The position numbers and the translations under genes were made by a program. The notes under the pieces are model-generated. The model did no database searches. It saw only the letters and a program-made list of their open reading frames with translations, and had not been told where the DNA came from. From JAIBJN01 sp963748205 (GTDB lineage Bacteria > Actinomycetota > Thermoleophilia > Gaiellales > Gaiellaceae): a DNA stretch of 64,000 nt. The stretch spans positions 99,004-163,003 of the forward strand of contig CAVVIB010000012.1 in assembly GCA_963748205.1 (NCBI GenBank), in the 5' to 3' direction. This document shows positions 8,329-16,486 of the stretch, one piece after another; the first letter of the stretch is position 1, and every line of letters starts with the position of its first letter.

Positions 8329-9017
8329 AGAAGAAGCAGGTCCCGATCGCAGTCATCATCATCCCGGCGCTCCTGATCCTCGCCGCCGTCGGCTACTTCC
8401 TGCTGATCAAGCCGAAGCAGTCCGAGGCCTCGAAGATCTCGGACGAGATCGCAACGCTGGACACGCAGATCGAGGTCACGCGCGCCGCTCAGCGGCAGCC
8501 GGAGAAGGGCGACCCGAGCGCGATCAAGATCGCGGACCTCTTCAAGGTCACGCAGGCGATGCCCGACGACGACGACATGCCGGGGATCATCCTCGAGCTC
8601 AACGACGTCGCGGCCGCATCCGGAGTCGAGTTCGTCGCCATCGCGCCGCAGGGCGGATCGATCAGGTCCGGCTACAGCGCGCTCCCGATCAACCTCACCT
8701 TCGAGGGGAACTACTTCGACCTCACCGACTTCCTCTTCCGTCTGCGCAACCTCGTTCGCGTCCGTGACGGCGAGCTCGGAGCGGACGGCCGGCTCTTCAA
8801 CCTCGAGTCGCTGGCGATGGAGGAAGGGCCCGGAGGGTTCCCGGAGATCACCGCTGCGCTGACGGTCACCGCGTACGTCTACTCCACGACGCCGCCGGCT
8901 GCTGCGCCGACGACGCCCCCGACCGACACGACTCAGACCGGCGCCACCGACACGACGGCGACCACGACGGCCCCGACGGCCACGACTCCCGCCCCGGAGG
9001 GCGAGATCACTCCTTAG
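8325..9017 (+). CDS. pilO: PilO-like pilus alignment protein
   Basis: 230 residues. One membrane helix near 8-26 is followed by a coiled-coil (SEASKISDEIATLDTQIEVT) and a PilO-type ferredoxin-fold domain. Its characteristic segment is INLTFEGNYFDLTDFLFRLRNLVRV. A Thr/Pro/Ala-rich low-complexity tail of about 40 residues ends the protein. It partners PilN in the inner-membrane alignment complex. It starts four bases inside the pilN stop and ends two bases before the next gene. Confidence 0.88.
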   Translation: MKKKQVPIAVIIIPALLILAAVGYFLLIKPKQSEASKISDEIATLDTQIEVTRAAQRQPEKGDPSAIKIADLFKVTQAMPDDDDMPGIILELNDVAAASGVEFVAIAPQGGSIRSGYSALPINLTFEGNYFDLTDFLFRLRNLVRVRDGELGADGRLFNLESLAMEEGPGGFPEITAALTVTAYVYSTTPPAAAPTTPPTDTTQTGATDTTATTTAPTATTPAPEGEITP

Positions 9018-9019
9018 CC

Positions 9020-9712
9020 ATGGCATCTGCAGCGAAGAAAGCCCAGGCGATGGCGAAGGCCAAGGAGGCCAAGCAGAAGAAGCTGCTCATCATCCTCCTG
9101 ATCCCGTTCCTCGGCCTCGCCGTCTGGCAGGGGCCGAAGATGTACAACCAGATGTTCAACAGCTCGGCTCCTCCGCCGACGCCGGTCCAGACCGCGCCGA
9201 CGGACCCGACTGCGGCGCCGCCTCCCACGGCTGCGCCCGAGGGCGAGGACGGCGAGGTCGCAGGCGTCTTCCCGGGCGACGAGCTCCCCGAGGGCGACGT
9301 CGCCAAGCTCGTCGCGTTCAGCCGTTTCACGGGACGGAGCCCGTTCCCCACCCGCTCCGACCGCCTCGGCACGCCTGAGGGCGGCACGGGCGGCTCAGGC
9401 GGCTCCGGTGGGTCCGGCGGCTCAGGCGGTTCGGGCGGTTCCGGCGGCGGCAGCGACGACGAGAGCCTCAGCACGGCCACGTTCGAGGTCAACGGCGCCA
9501 CGGAGATCGTCTCCCGGGGCGAGGAGTTCCCGTCCGTCGACCCCGTCTTCACGCTCGTCTCCATCACGGAGGAGAGCGTGACGATCGGTGTCGTCCAGGG
9601 CATGTTCGAGAACGGGAGCGCGACGATGGAGATCGCCGTCGGCGAGCGCGTCACGCTCGTGGCCGCGCCGCAGACCACGCAGTACGTCGTCGAGCTTCTC
9701 GACGTCAGCTAG
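9020..9712 (+). CDS. PilP-like membrane protein with Gly-Ser linker
   Basis: 230 residues in the position where PilP follows PilO. A Lys/Ala-rich cytoplasmic start leads to one membrane helix (about 22-40), a Pro/Thr-rich stretch, a short conserved-looking segment LVAFSRFTGRSPFP, a run of GGSGGSGG-type repeats (about 120-145), and a small beta domain. The beta domain has the feel of PilP/GspC HR regions. There is no lipobox, unlike classical PilP, and no outer-membrane secretin gene is visible nearby, which fits an organism without a proteobacterial-type outer membrane. Confidence 0.6.
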   Translation: MASAAKKAQAMAKAKEAKQKKLLIILLIPFLGLAVWQGPKMYNQMFNSSAPPPTPVQTAPTDPTAAPPPTAAPEGEDGEVAGVFPGDELPEGDVAKLVAFSRFTGRSPFPTRSDRLGTPEGGTGGSGGSGGSGGSGGSGGSGGGSDDESLSTATFEVNGATEIVSRGEEFPSVDPVFTLVSITEESVTIGVVQGMFENGSATMEIAVGERVTLVAAPQTTQYVVELLDVS

Positions 9713-9736
9713 TAGCGCGTCACTAGCATCAGCCCC

Positions 9737-9886
9737 GTGGGGCGGACGCTGCGCGAGAGGATCCACAACCCCTTCAACTGGACGTGCAACTGCGCGTCCG
9801 ACTGCTGGTGCGTGAGGACTCGCTGGGGGCGTGCGGTCATGTGGTACGTCCCGCCCCGCTTCCACCGCTTCCCGCCCAAGAGTTAG
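9737..9886 (+). CDS. 49-residue Cys-rich small protein
   Basis: GTG start, stop TAG at 9884-9886. The peptide carries WTCNCASDCWC, four Cys within ten residues plus two Trp. It continues with a Trp/Arg-rich second half (TRWGRAVMWYVPPRFHRF) and ends PPKS. The spacing CxC...CxC suggests a metal site or disulfide knot. It begins 24 bases after the PilP-like stop and is followed by a hairpin, so it may be the last gene of the pilT operon. The compact, non-repetitive composition argues for a real gene; function unknown. No clear ribosome site is seen. Confidence 0.55.
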   Translation: MGRTLRERIHNPFNWTCNCASDCWCVRTRWGRAVMWYVPPRFHRFPPKS

Positions 9887-9889
9887 GGC

Positions 9890-9911
9890 GGATCCGACCG
9901 GCGTCGGATCC
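9890..9911 (+). terminator. Hairpin after the pilT-pilP operon
   Basis: GGATCCGAC, loop CGGC, GTCGGATCC. The nine-base arms are perfect, starting four bases after the small-protein stop. There is no T-run. It probably marks the operon end between convergent genes. Confidence 0.5.
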
Positions 9912-9975
9912 TGCGATCACGCACGGGGTCGGGCTTGCAGTGCGCAAGACCGCCCCCTCGGGTCGCGGGTGCCGG

Positions 9976-10747
9976 CTAGCTGCCGGTCGAGATGTCGAAC
10001 GTCGACGCGACGCGCGCCCAGACCTTGTACGGCGCGCCCTGGTCGCGGACGACGACGGTCATGAGCTTCACGGCTCGCCCGGTGGCGCCGCCGCTGTTCA
10101 TGACCTCTCCCCACGTCGCGTAGATGTCGATGCGGTACTTGCGCCCGTCCGGGCCGGTCACGTTCGTCGTGGGCACCAGCGTGGTGCACGGTGCGGTGCC
10201 GCACGAGTTCACGTCGACGCGCTGGACGACGGAGACGTTCGACGCGGAAGGCTGGGCGGTGGCGTAGGTGCCGTCGACGCCGCGCTTCACGGTCCAGCTC
10301 GTGGTGCCCTGCGCCGGCGAGGACTCTGACGATCTCGTAGTTGACCTTGACGCGGAAGCCGTTCGAGGTGGGGAAGCCGGTCGCGTTCGAGACGGTCATC
10401 GTCGTCGTGCTCGCCGTCATCGAGCTTGCAAGCGTCGTCGTCGCGGTGCTGCCGTCGGTGTAGGCGACGTCGCCCTTGTAGACGGCGTCAGCCGCGGTGA
10501 CGGCGGAGTTGGCGAGGCCGATGGACTCGTACTTGATGGCCCGGAACTGCTCCATCTGGGAGTCGGCGAGGACGGCGGCCGTCGTCTGCCAGCCTGCGCG
10601 TTGGATGGCGATGATCCCGGACTGGAACATCGTGAAGACCGCCAGCAGGCCGATGACCAGGATGGACATCGCGGCGACGAGCTCGATCATGCCGAAGCCC
10701 CGCTGGTCGCGGAGGCACGCGTGGATGAGCCGCCTGAGAGGGGACAC
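9976..10747 (-). CDS. PilV-like minor pilin (one frame break)
   Basis: Prepilin with a short basic leader ending RG, then FGMIELVAAMSILVIGLLAVF. The class III cleavage site and Glu5 are present, and the helix is of the PilV/PilW style. The following region (SQMEQFRAIKYESIG) is typical of minor pilins; the C-terminal half is a Thr-rich beta domain with one Cys pair. One extra base near 10315 breaks the frame; joined length is 256 residues. The GTG start lies nine bases after the -10 box of a sigma-28-like promoter, implying a leaderless message. Divergent from pilC. Confidence 0.82.
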
Positions 10748-10756
10748 CGCACTCTC

Positions 10757-10785
10757 ATATCGGCAGGACCCGGTTCGCCCTCAAG
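10757..10785 (-). promoter_or_regulatory. Sigma-28-like promoter of the minor pilin
   Basis: On the minus strand: CTTGAG (10785-10780), 15 bases, GCCGATAT (10764-10757), nine bases, GTG start at 10747. Its -35 hexamer is the complement of the -35 hexamer of the divergent pilC promoter. Confidence 0.6.
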
Positions 10786-10808
10786 GAGAGGAGGGGGGAT
10801 GCCGATTT
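10780..10808 (+). promoter_or_regulatory. Sigma-28-like promoter of pilC
   Basis: CTCAAG at 10780-10785, 15 bases, GCCGATTT at 10801-10808, nine bases, ATG at 10818. This decides the pilC start in favour of 10818. The hexamer 10780-10785 serves both directions. Confidence 0.55.
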
Positions 10809-10817
10809 CGGAGCAGG

Positions 10818-12026
10818 ATGGGTTCGTACGCGTACACGGCAATCAACGCGACCGGCGCCGAGCTGACGGGCGAGATCAACGCGCCCGACGTCTCGGCCGC
10901 CCGCGAGGCGCTGCGCGTCCGCGGCCTGCTCGCGACCGAGCTGAACTCGCAGGGCGCCGAGACCAAGGGCGGCGCCATCGCCGTCAAGAAGGTCAAGCCG
11001 AAGTCCCTCCAGATCTTCTCGCGCCAGTTCGCGACGATGATCGAGGCCGGGCTCAACGTCGTCACGGCCCTCGTCATCCTCGAGGAGCAGACCGAGGACA
11101 AGAAGCTCGCGCTGGTGATCGCCGAGCTCCGCGTCGACGTGGAGGGAGGGCTCCTGCTCTCCGAGGCTCTGGCGCGACACCCCAAGATCTTCTCCCGGCT
11201 CTTCATCGCCATGGTCGAGGCCGGCGAGGCGGCCGGAATCCTCGACGTCGTGCTCGACCGCGTGGCCTACCAGATCGAGAAGGAGACGAAGATCAAGCGC
11301 CGCGTGAAGGGCGCGATGATGTACCCGATCATGGTGCTGACGTTCGCGACGCTCGTCCTGATCGGCATGCTCCTCTTCCTCGTCCCGATCTTCGTGAACA
11401 TCTTCGCCCAGCTCGGCGGCGACCTGCCGATGCTGACGCAGATCGTCGTCACGGCCTCCGACTTCCTCCGTGCGCGCTGGTACATCGTCTTCCCGTTCGT
11501 GGGCCTCACCGCCTATGGGATTCGGCGCTACAAGAAGACCGAGTCGGGGCGCCGCCTCTGGGACAGGATGCGCGTCCGTGCCCCAGCCGGCATCGGCAAG
11601 GTGATCATCAAGATCGGCATGGCGCGCTTCTCGCGCACGCTTTCGACGCTCGTCGCTGCGGGCGTGGACATCATCCGCTCGCTCGAGATCACCGGCGCCA
11701 CCGCCGGCAACAGCCTCATCGAGGACGCGACCAACCACGTCAAGGAGCGGGTCACGCAGGGCGTGCCCATCGCCGTGCCTCTCGCCGAGTCGGCGATCTT
11801 CCCGCCGATGGTCTCGCACATGGTGCGCGTCGGCGAGGAGACGGGAGAGCTCGAGAAGATGCTCTCCAAGATCGCGGACTTCTACGAGGACGAGGTCGAC
11901 AGCGCGATCGCGAGCCTGACGTCGATCATCGAGCCGCTGATGATGATCGCCGTGGGCATCGTCGTCGGGATCATCATCATCGCGATGTACCTCCCGATGT
12001 TCAAGCTGCTGACGCTGATCCAGTAG
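10818..12026 (+). CDS. pilC: Pilus inner-membrane platform protein PilC
   Basis: 402 residues, PilC/GspF family. Two copies of the T2SSF domain are present, each with the helix pattern SRQFATMIEAGLNVVTAL and ARFSRTLSTLVAAGVDIIRSL. Membrane helices lie near 165-190, 215-235 and 375-400. The conserved ends MVEAGEAAGILD and VRVGEETGELE are present. The protein transmits ATPase motion to pilin subunits. The ATG is placed nine bases after a sigma-28-like -10 box; a longer in-frame reading upstream has no family resemblance. Confidence 0.93.
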   Translation: MGSYAYTAINATGAELTGEINAPDVSAAREALRVRGLLATELNSQGAETKGGAIAVKKVKPKSLQIFSRQFATMIEAGLNVVTALVILEEQTEDKKLALVIAELRVDVEGGLLLSEALARHPKIFSRLFIAMVEAGEAAGILDVVLDRVAYQIEKETKIKRRVKGAMMYPIMVLTFATLVLIGMLLFLVPIFVNIFAQLGGDLPMLTQIVVTASDFLRARWYIVFPFVGLTAYGIRRYKKTESGRRLWDRMRVRAPAGIGKVIIKIGMARFSRTLSTLVAAGVDIIRSLEITGATAGNSLIEDATNHVKERVTQGVPIAVPLAESAIFPPMVSHMVRVGEETGELEKMLSKIADFYEDEVDSAIASLTSIIEPLMMIAVGIVVGIIIIAMYLPMFKLLTLIQ

Positions 12027-12320
12027 CCGGCGGCTCCCGCGCGAGAATCGCGTGTCCTTCATTCGGCGCATCGTGCTCGGCGAGACCCCCGGGTCGGCCA
12101 CCGAGGAGGCGGCCTCCTAGTCGTCGCCGACTCGATCCGCATATCTGGTCAGCGACTACAGAGTTGTCTTATCCCTGACTAGCTCCCAAGCGACTCTACG
12201 CTCGCCCACGTCAGCGGGAGAGGAGCGAACAACGAAGCCATCGTGCCGACGGCGCAACCATCGGCCGGTACGCTCGTCGGGTTTGCGTCTCCAAGCGACA
12301 ACACGACTGGAGGGGGCCGC

Positions 12321-12758
12321 GTGACGCTTCAACGCATGGACAACGTCGGGATCGTGGTGGAATCCCTCGATACCGCTATCTCCTTTTTCACCGAGCTGGG
12401 CCTCGAACTCGAAGGTCGAGCGATGATCGAAGGAGACTGGTCAGGGCGCGTCACTGGACTGCGCGACCAGCGCGTCGAGACCGCCATGATGCGTATGCCG
12501 GACGGCCACGGCGGGATCGAACTCTCGCGCTTTCTCACGCCGCCCGTGGTTGCCGATCACCGAAACGCCCCGGTGAACGCGCTGGGCTATCTGCGTGTCA
12601 TGTTCGCCGTGGACGACCTCGACGATACGCTCGCCCGGCTCCGGAAGCACGGCGCGCAGCTCGTCGACGAAGTAGTCCAGTACGAAGACACGTATCGGCT
12701 CTGCTACGTCCGAGGCCCTGAGGGCATCCTCATCGGGCTGGCAGAGCAGATCGGCTAG
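12321..12758 (+). CDS. VOC (glyoxalase/bleomycin-resistance) family protein
   Basis: 145 residues with the paired beta-alpha-beta-beta-beta modules of the VOC superfamily. The first module starts MDNVGIVVESLDTAISFFTELGLELEG and the second LRVMFAVDDLDDTLARLRKHGAQLV. The end CYVRGPEGILIGLAEQIG contains the Glu/Gly-rich last strand. The substrate cannot be told. The GTG at 12321 is chosen because a GGAGGG ribosome site lies just before it and it gives the usual family start; an upstream GTG at 12243 would add 26 atypical residues. Confidence 0.85.
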   Translation: MTLQRMDNVGIVVESLDTAISFFTELGLELEGRAMIEGDWSGRVTGLRDQRVETAMMRMPDGHGGIELSRFLTPPVVADHRNAPVNALGYLRVMFAVDDLDDTLARLRKHGAQLVDEVVQYEDTYRLCYVRGPEGILIGLAEQIG

Positions 12759-12801
12759 CGGATTGAACTTTCGCGACGGGAGAGCCCCTCAGGCGTCACT
12801 C

Positions 12802-12847
12802 CCGAACGCTGGCCCAGACACACCCCACGGATCCGGTGAGCGTTCGG
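12802..12847. repeat. Inverted repeat in the intergenic region
   Basis: CCGAACGCT at 12802-12810 and AGCGTTCGG at 12839-12847, perfect nine-base arms with a 28-base gap. It lies between the VOC gene and the adenylate cyclase and could be a terminator or an operator. Nothing else is visible in 12759-12972. Confidence 0.35.
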
Positions 12848-12972
12848 CGTAAACCCTGGGCCGCTTTGCCACGGACTGCTGAACGGGACAGCCAGGCTGT
12901 TCTCGCTACCTGGCGGCGTGATGAGGCAGCCGGTCGGTCGGCCTCGCTGCAGGTTGTCCTAGAGTCTTCCGT

Positions 12973-14388
12973 GTGAGCGTTCGCGCCCGGTGGCGATCGG
13001 CGATCGAAAGGGTCGCGGCGATTGGGTCGTTGCCCTCCGACACTCCAGAGGAGCGCCTGCGCAAGTCGGCGCTCGTCTTGTGTTCGCTGCTGATCGTCGC
13101 TCTCTCGTTTGTCTGGATCGCGACCTATGCCGCGCTGGGCCTATGGGTCTCGGCACTGATCCCGTTCGCCTACCAGGTCGCATCGCTCGCCGGACTCGCC
13201 GTTCTAGCCAGGACGAAGAGCTACACGATCTACCGCGCCTGCCAGGTCACGATGTGGCTCTTACTCCCCGTCCTCCTCCAGTGGAGCCTCGGGGGATTCG
13301 TGGAATCGGGGGCTGTCGCGCTCTGGGCTTTCACGGCTCCGCTCGGCGCTCTCGTCTTCTACGGGCCACGCGGCGCCACCGCCTGGTTCGTGGCTTTCCT
13401 GGCCCTTGTCGCGGTATCTGCCGCACTCGACAGCTCTCTGCCACAGCCCGTGAACGACATTCCTTCCTGGCTCGTCGTCACGTTCTTCGCTCTGAACATC
13501 GCCGGCCCCTCGATTACGACCTTCGCCCTGCTCGAGTATTTCGTGCGCTCGCGCGACCATGCCCATCGCCTCCTGGCCGCAGAGCAGGAGCGGTCGGAGA
13601 CCCTGCTGCTCAGCATCTTCCCGCGCTCGATCGCAGAGCGGCTGAAGCGCTCACCGGAGGTGATCGCGGAGCGGAGCGACGAGGTCTCAGTCCTCTTCGC
13701 CGACATCACCGGCTTCACGCCTGCCGCAGAACGTCTGCCCGCGGAGCAGGTCGTCGTCCTCCTGAACGACATCTTCTCGGCCTTCGACGACCTGGTGGCC
13801 AAGCATGGCCTCGAGAAGATCAAGACGATCGGAGACGGCTACCTCGTGGCCGCCGGAATACCGACCCCGCGGGCCGACCATGCCGAGGCGGCAGCCCTGC
13901 TCGCACTGGACATGCGGGAGACCCTCGCGACCGTGCCGGCCGCCTCTGAGCTGGGTATCCGCGTCGGCATCGACTCGGGGCCGGTCATCGCCGGAGTGAT
14001 CGGCCGCACGAAGTTCGGCTACGACATCTGGGGAGACACGGTCAACACCGCGAGTCGAATGGAGTCCCATGCTCCTTCCGGCGCCATCCAGGTGACGGAG
14101 CGAACCTACCGTCGCATCGTGGATCGATTCGTCCTCGAGAAGCGCGAGGGCGTCGCGGTCAAGGGCAAGGGCGAGATGACGACCTATCTTCTGTGGCAGC
14201 GCGGTCGGAACGGACGCCTTCGCCATCGGCCTCAACGGCACCGGCGTAGGCACCTCAGAGCCGAAAGCGGCAGCGCTCTCGCACGAAACACGGCCTTGAG
14301 CCTGCTCAGGCACCGGCCAAGAGGCTCTCCTCGATCGCGCCGCAGTCTCGCGACCTTGGACGTACCCTGTCGCTCACGAAAGGCGTGA
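12973..14388 (+). CDS. Membrane-bound class III adenylate cyclase
   Basis: 471 residues. Five or six membrane helices fill residues 30-190, followed by a helical linker (HRLLAAEQERSETLLLSIFP, the usual cyclase transducer) and a CHD catalytic domain (about 232-400). The first metal Asp is in LFADITGF, the second in KTIGDGYL. The substrate-selecting Lys is in EKIKTIGD, and DIWGDTVNTASRMES carries the Asp/Thr and transition-state Asn-Arg residues, so ATP rather than GTP is expected. About 70 Arg/Ser-rich residues at the end are low complexity and may reflect a late frame change. GTG start. Its stop overlaps the LuxR gene start. Confidence 0.88.
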   Translation: MSVRARWRSAIERVAAIGSLPSDTPEERLRKSALVLCSLLIVALSFVWIATYAALGLWVSALIPFAYQVASLAGLAVLARTKSYTIYRACQVTMWLLLPVLLQWSLGGFVESGAVALWAFTAPLGALVFYGPRGATAWFVAFLALVAVSAALDSSLPQPVNDIPSWLVVTFFALNIAGPSITTFALLEYFVRSRDHAHRLLAAEQERSETLLLSIFPRSIAERLKRSPEVIAERSDEVSVLFADITGFTPAAERLPAEQVVVLLNDIFSAFDDLVAKHGLEKIKTIGDGYLVAAGIPTPRADHAEAAALLALDMRETLATVPAASELGIRVGIDSGPVIAGVIGRTKFGYDIWGDTVNTASRMESHAPSGAIQVTERTYRRIVDRFVLEKREGVAVKGKGEMTTYLLWQRGRNGRLRHRPQRHRRRHLRAESGSALARNTALSLLRHRPRGSPRSRRSLATLDVPCRSRKA

Positions 14389-16007
14389 TGAAACGTCAGA
14401 TCGTGAGCTCACTCGAAGCTGGACAGGCAGCGCTGCAGCAGGGCGCGTGGCAAGAGGCGCGAGTGCACTTCGAGGCTGCACTCGCCGAGGAAGAGACTTC
14501 TGACGCCCTTCTGGGCCTTGGCATGGCCGCCGCGGCGCAACTCGACGCAACTGCGACTCTGGAGGCTCACGAGCGTGGCTACCGACTGGCGCGCAGCCTC
14601 GGTGATGACCGTCGAGCGTCACGTCTGGCTCTGGAGCTCGCGGTCGACTGCATGTACTTCCGTGGCCCTGCCGAGGCCGGCGGCTGGCTTGAGCGTGCAA
14701 GCCACCTTCTCGAGCACTTGCCGGTCGGCCAGGAGCACGGAATGCTCGTCTATATCCGTGCGAGCTCCGCGCTCGGCGCGCACGACCCGGCGACGGCGCT
14801 CACGCTGACCGCCGAGGGCCTCGCCATTGCGCGTGAAATCCACTACCTCCCTGGAGAGATGCTGTTCCTCGCGCTCGACGGGCTCACGCTCGTGGCGGCC
14901 GGCGATGTAGAGGAGGGCATGCGGCACTTGGACGAGGCAACAACGGCGGCGATGGCGGGCGAAGTCGGCGACGCGCGGTTCGTCGAGCTGATTTGTTGCC
15001 ACCTGATCGACGCCTGCAAGCGCGTACGAGACTTCGACCGTGCGGGCGAGTGGTGTCGCCGCGTGGAAGAGATCGCAAGGCAGCTGGACGACGCCATGAT
15101 CTTCACCATGTGCCGGAACTACTACGGGGAGGTGCTCGTCTGGCGGGGTGCCTGGGACGAGGCTGAGCGGGCGCTTGCCGAGGCGAGTCGCGATCTTGCG
15201 AAAGCTGGGAGAGACGCTTCCGACAGTCTCGTACGGCTGGCGGAGCTTCGGCGCCGTCAGCGGCGATTCGAGGAGGCTGCGGCACTGCTTGCGGAGGCGG
15301 AAGGCCACCCGCTCGTCGCCGTCGTGGCCGCTGGACTCGCCCTCGACCGAGGCGACGCCCGCCGGGGAGCCGAAGAGGCCGAGGGGTACCTCCGCCGCAT
15401 CGGCAGCGACGATCGACTGATGCGTGTCCCCGCGCTCGAGATCCTCGTTCGTGCGCGACTCGCCCTTGGTCGGATCCGGGAGGCGCAACGGGCGGCTGAC
15501 GAGCTTGCAGCAACCGCAGAATCTGTGCGTACCACTCCGCTGCACGGAGCCGCGCTGCTCGCACGGGGTCGGATCGAAACGCATGCCGGATCCGAGGACG
15601 CCATCGCCACGCTCGCCGATGCGCTCGACCTCTTCCGCAAGAGCGGCGTGCGCTCCGAAGCAGCCGTGGCCCGTCTCGACCTCGCGGCCGCGCTCCGCGC
15701 GTTCGGTCGTGAGGAGGAAGCGCAGGAAGCCGAGAGGATCGCGAGTGGAGAACTTGCGGGACTTGGGGTTGTCGTGCCGAGGCTCGCGGAGGGTCGACGC
15801 CCGCCCGATGCGCTGACTCGTCGCGAGCGCGAGGTGCTAAGACTGCTGGCCCAGGGACGTGGAAACGACGAAATTGCGGCAGACCTGGTGTTGAGCGTGC
15901 GAACGGTCGAATCTCACGTCGCGAGCATCTACTCGAAGATCGGCGTGTCCGGGCGCACCGCACGCGCCGCCGCGACCGCATATGCCCTCGCGAACGGTCT
16001 CGGCTGA
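14388..16007 (+). CDS. LuxR-type regulator with TPR-like sensor region
   Basis: 539 residues. Residues 1-440 are helical repeats of TPR/MalT type (for example LLGLGMAAAAQLDATATLEAHERGY). They end in a LuxR helix-turn-helix (about 474-539) starting LTRREREVLRLLAQGRGNDEIA and continuing SVRTVESHVASIYSKIGV. No ATP-binding NB-ARC region is present, so this is a shortened member of the large LuxR class. The ATG overlaps the cyclase stop (TGATG), so the pair is translationally coupled. A GTG three bases earlier is also possible. Confidence 0.88.
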   Translation: MKRQIVSSLEAGQAALQQGAWQEARVHFEAALAEEETSDALLGLGMAAAAQLDATATLEAHERGYRLARSLGDDRRASRLALELAVDCMYFRGPAEAGGWLERASHLLEHLPVGQEHGMLVYIRASSALGAHDPATALTLTAEGLAIAREIHYLPGEMLFLALDGLTLVAAGDVEEGMRHLDEATTAAMAGEVGDARFVELICCHLIDACKRVRDFDRAGEWCRRVEEIARQLDDAMIFTMCRNYYGEVLVWRGAWDEAERALAEASRDLAKAGRDASDSLVRLAELRRRQRRFEEAAALLAEAEGHPLVAVVAAGLALDRGDARRGAEEAEGYLRRIGSDDRLMRVPALEILVRARLALGRIREAQRAADELAATAESVRTTPLHGAALLARGRIETHAGSEDAIATLADALDLFRKSGVRSEAAVARLDLAAALRAFGREEEAQEAERIASGELAGLGVVVPRLAEGRRPPDALTRREREVLRLLAQGRGNDEIAADLVLSVRTVESHVASIYSKIGVSGRTARAAATAYALANGLG

Positions 16008-16112
16008 AGTTCGGTACACGGCTTCGCGAAGTTCCGTACCGGCACGGAGGCGCAACCGGCCGTCGAAGCGCATCGTGTGTGCTCGTTCATCGTTCAAGCA
16101 GGAGGTGAAGCG

Positions 16113-16421
16113 ATGCGCTTCCTCGTAGTTCAGACACCGAAGCACGAGATCCCGCTGGAGCAGGTTTCGGGTCTGCTCACTGCGGAGCGTGAGTGGTACG
16201 ACCGCAACCGCGAGTACCTCGAGGCATACGGCTGGTTCGTGGACCGCGGCGGCTTCGGCCTCGTGGACGTGCCCGACCTCGAGACACTCAACCGCATCAA
16301 CAAGGAGCATCCGTTCGCCTACAAGGCGGAGACGCAGATCCGGGCGGTCATCGATGCCGACGTCGCCGTCCAGCATCTCCGCACACTGCTCGAGCAGGAG
16401 GGAGACGCCGTTCCTGCCTAG
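16113..16421 (+). CDS. Small YCII/muconolactone-isomerase-like protein
   Basis: 102 residues with a ferredoxin-like pattern: strand MRFLVVQTP, helix (QVSGLLTAEREWYDRNREYLEAYG), strand WFVDRGGFGLVDVPDLETLNRINKEHPF, strand TQIRAVIDADVAVQHL. It resembles the dimeric alpha-beta barrel families that include muconolactone isomerase and YCII. The function is not assigned. The ATG at 16113 has an AGGAGG site seven bases before it; an upstream in-frame ATG at 16077 has none. A strong terminator follows. Confidence 0.75.
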   Translation: MRFLVVQTPKHEIPLEQVSGLLTAEREWYDRNREYLEAYGWFVDRGGFGLVDVPDLETLNRINKEHPFAYKAETQIRAVIDADVAVQHLRTLLEQEGDAVPA

Positions 16422-16435
16422 GCAGCAAACGGAGT

Positions 16436-16474
16436 CGGCGAGGCCCCACGATCCGGCCGGGGCCTCGCCGTTTT
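16436..16474 (+). terminator. Intrinsic terminator
   Basis: CGGCGAGGCCCC and GGGGCCTCGCCG, a perfect 12-bp stem with an 11-base loop, followed by TTTTG. It lies 15 bases after the stop of the small YCII-like gene and shortly before the methyltransferase relic on the other strand. Confidence 0.85.
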
Positions 16475-16486
16475 GCTCGCCTCGCT

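Noticed and set aside
12051..12119. Possible 22-residue peptide (MSFIRRIVLGETPGSATEEAAS) after pilC.
   Set aside because: Very short, GTG start without ribosome site, no supporting context; not enough to call a gene.
16415..16424. A third TGCCTAGGCA palindrome at the end of the YCII-like gene.
   Set aside because: It is a single copy formed by the last sense codon, stop codon and following bases, far from any promoter; the mod site has two phased copies.
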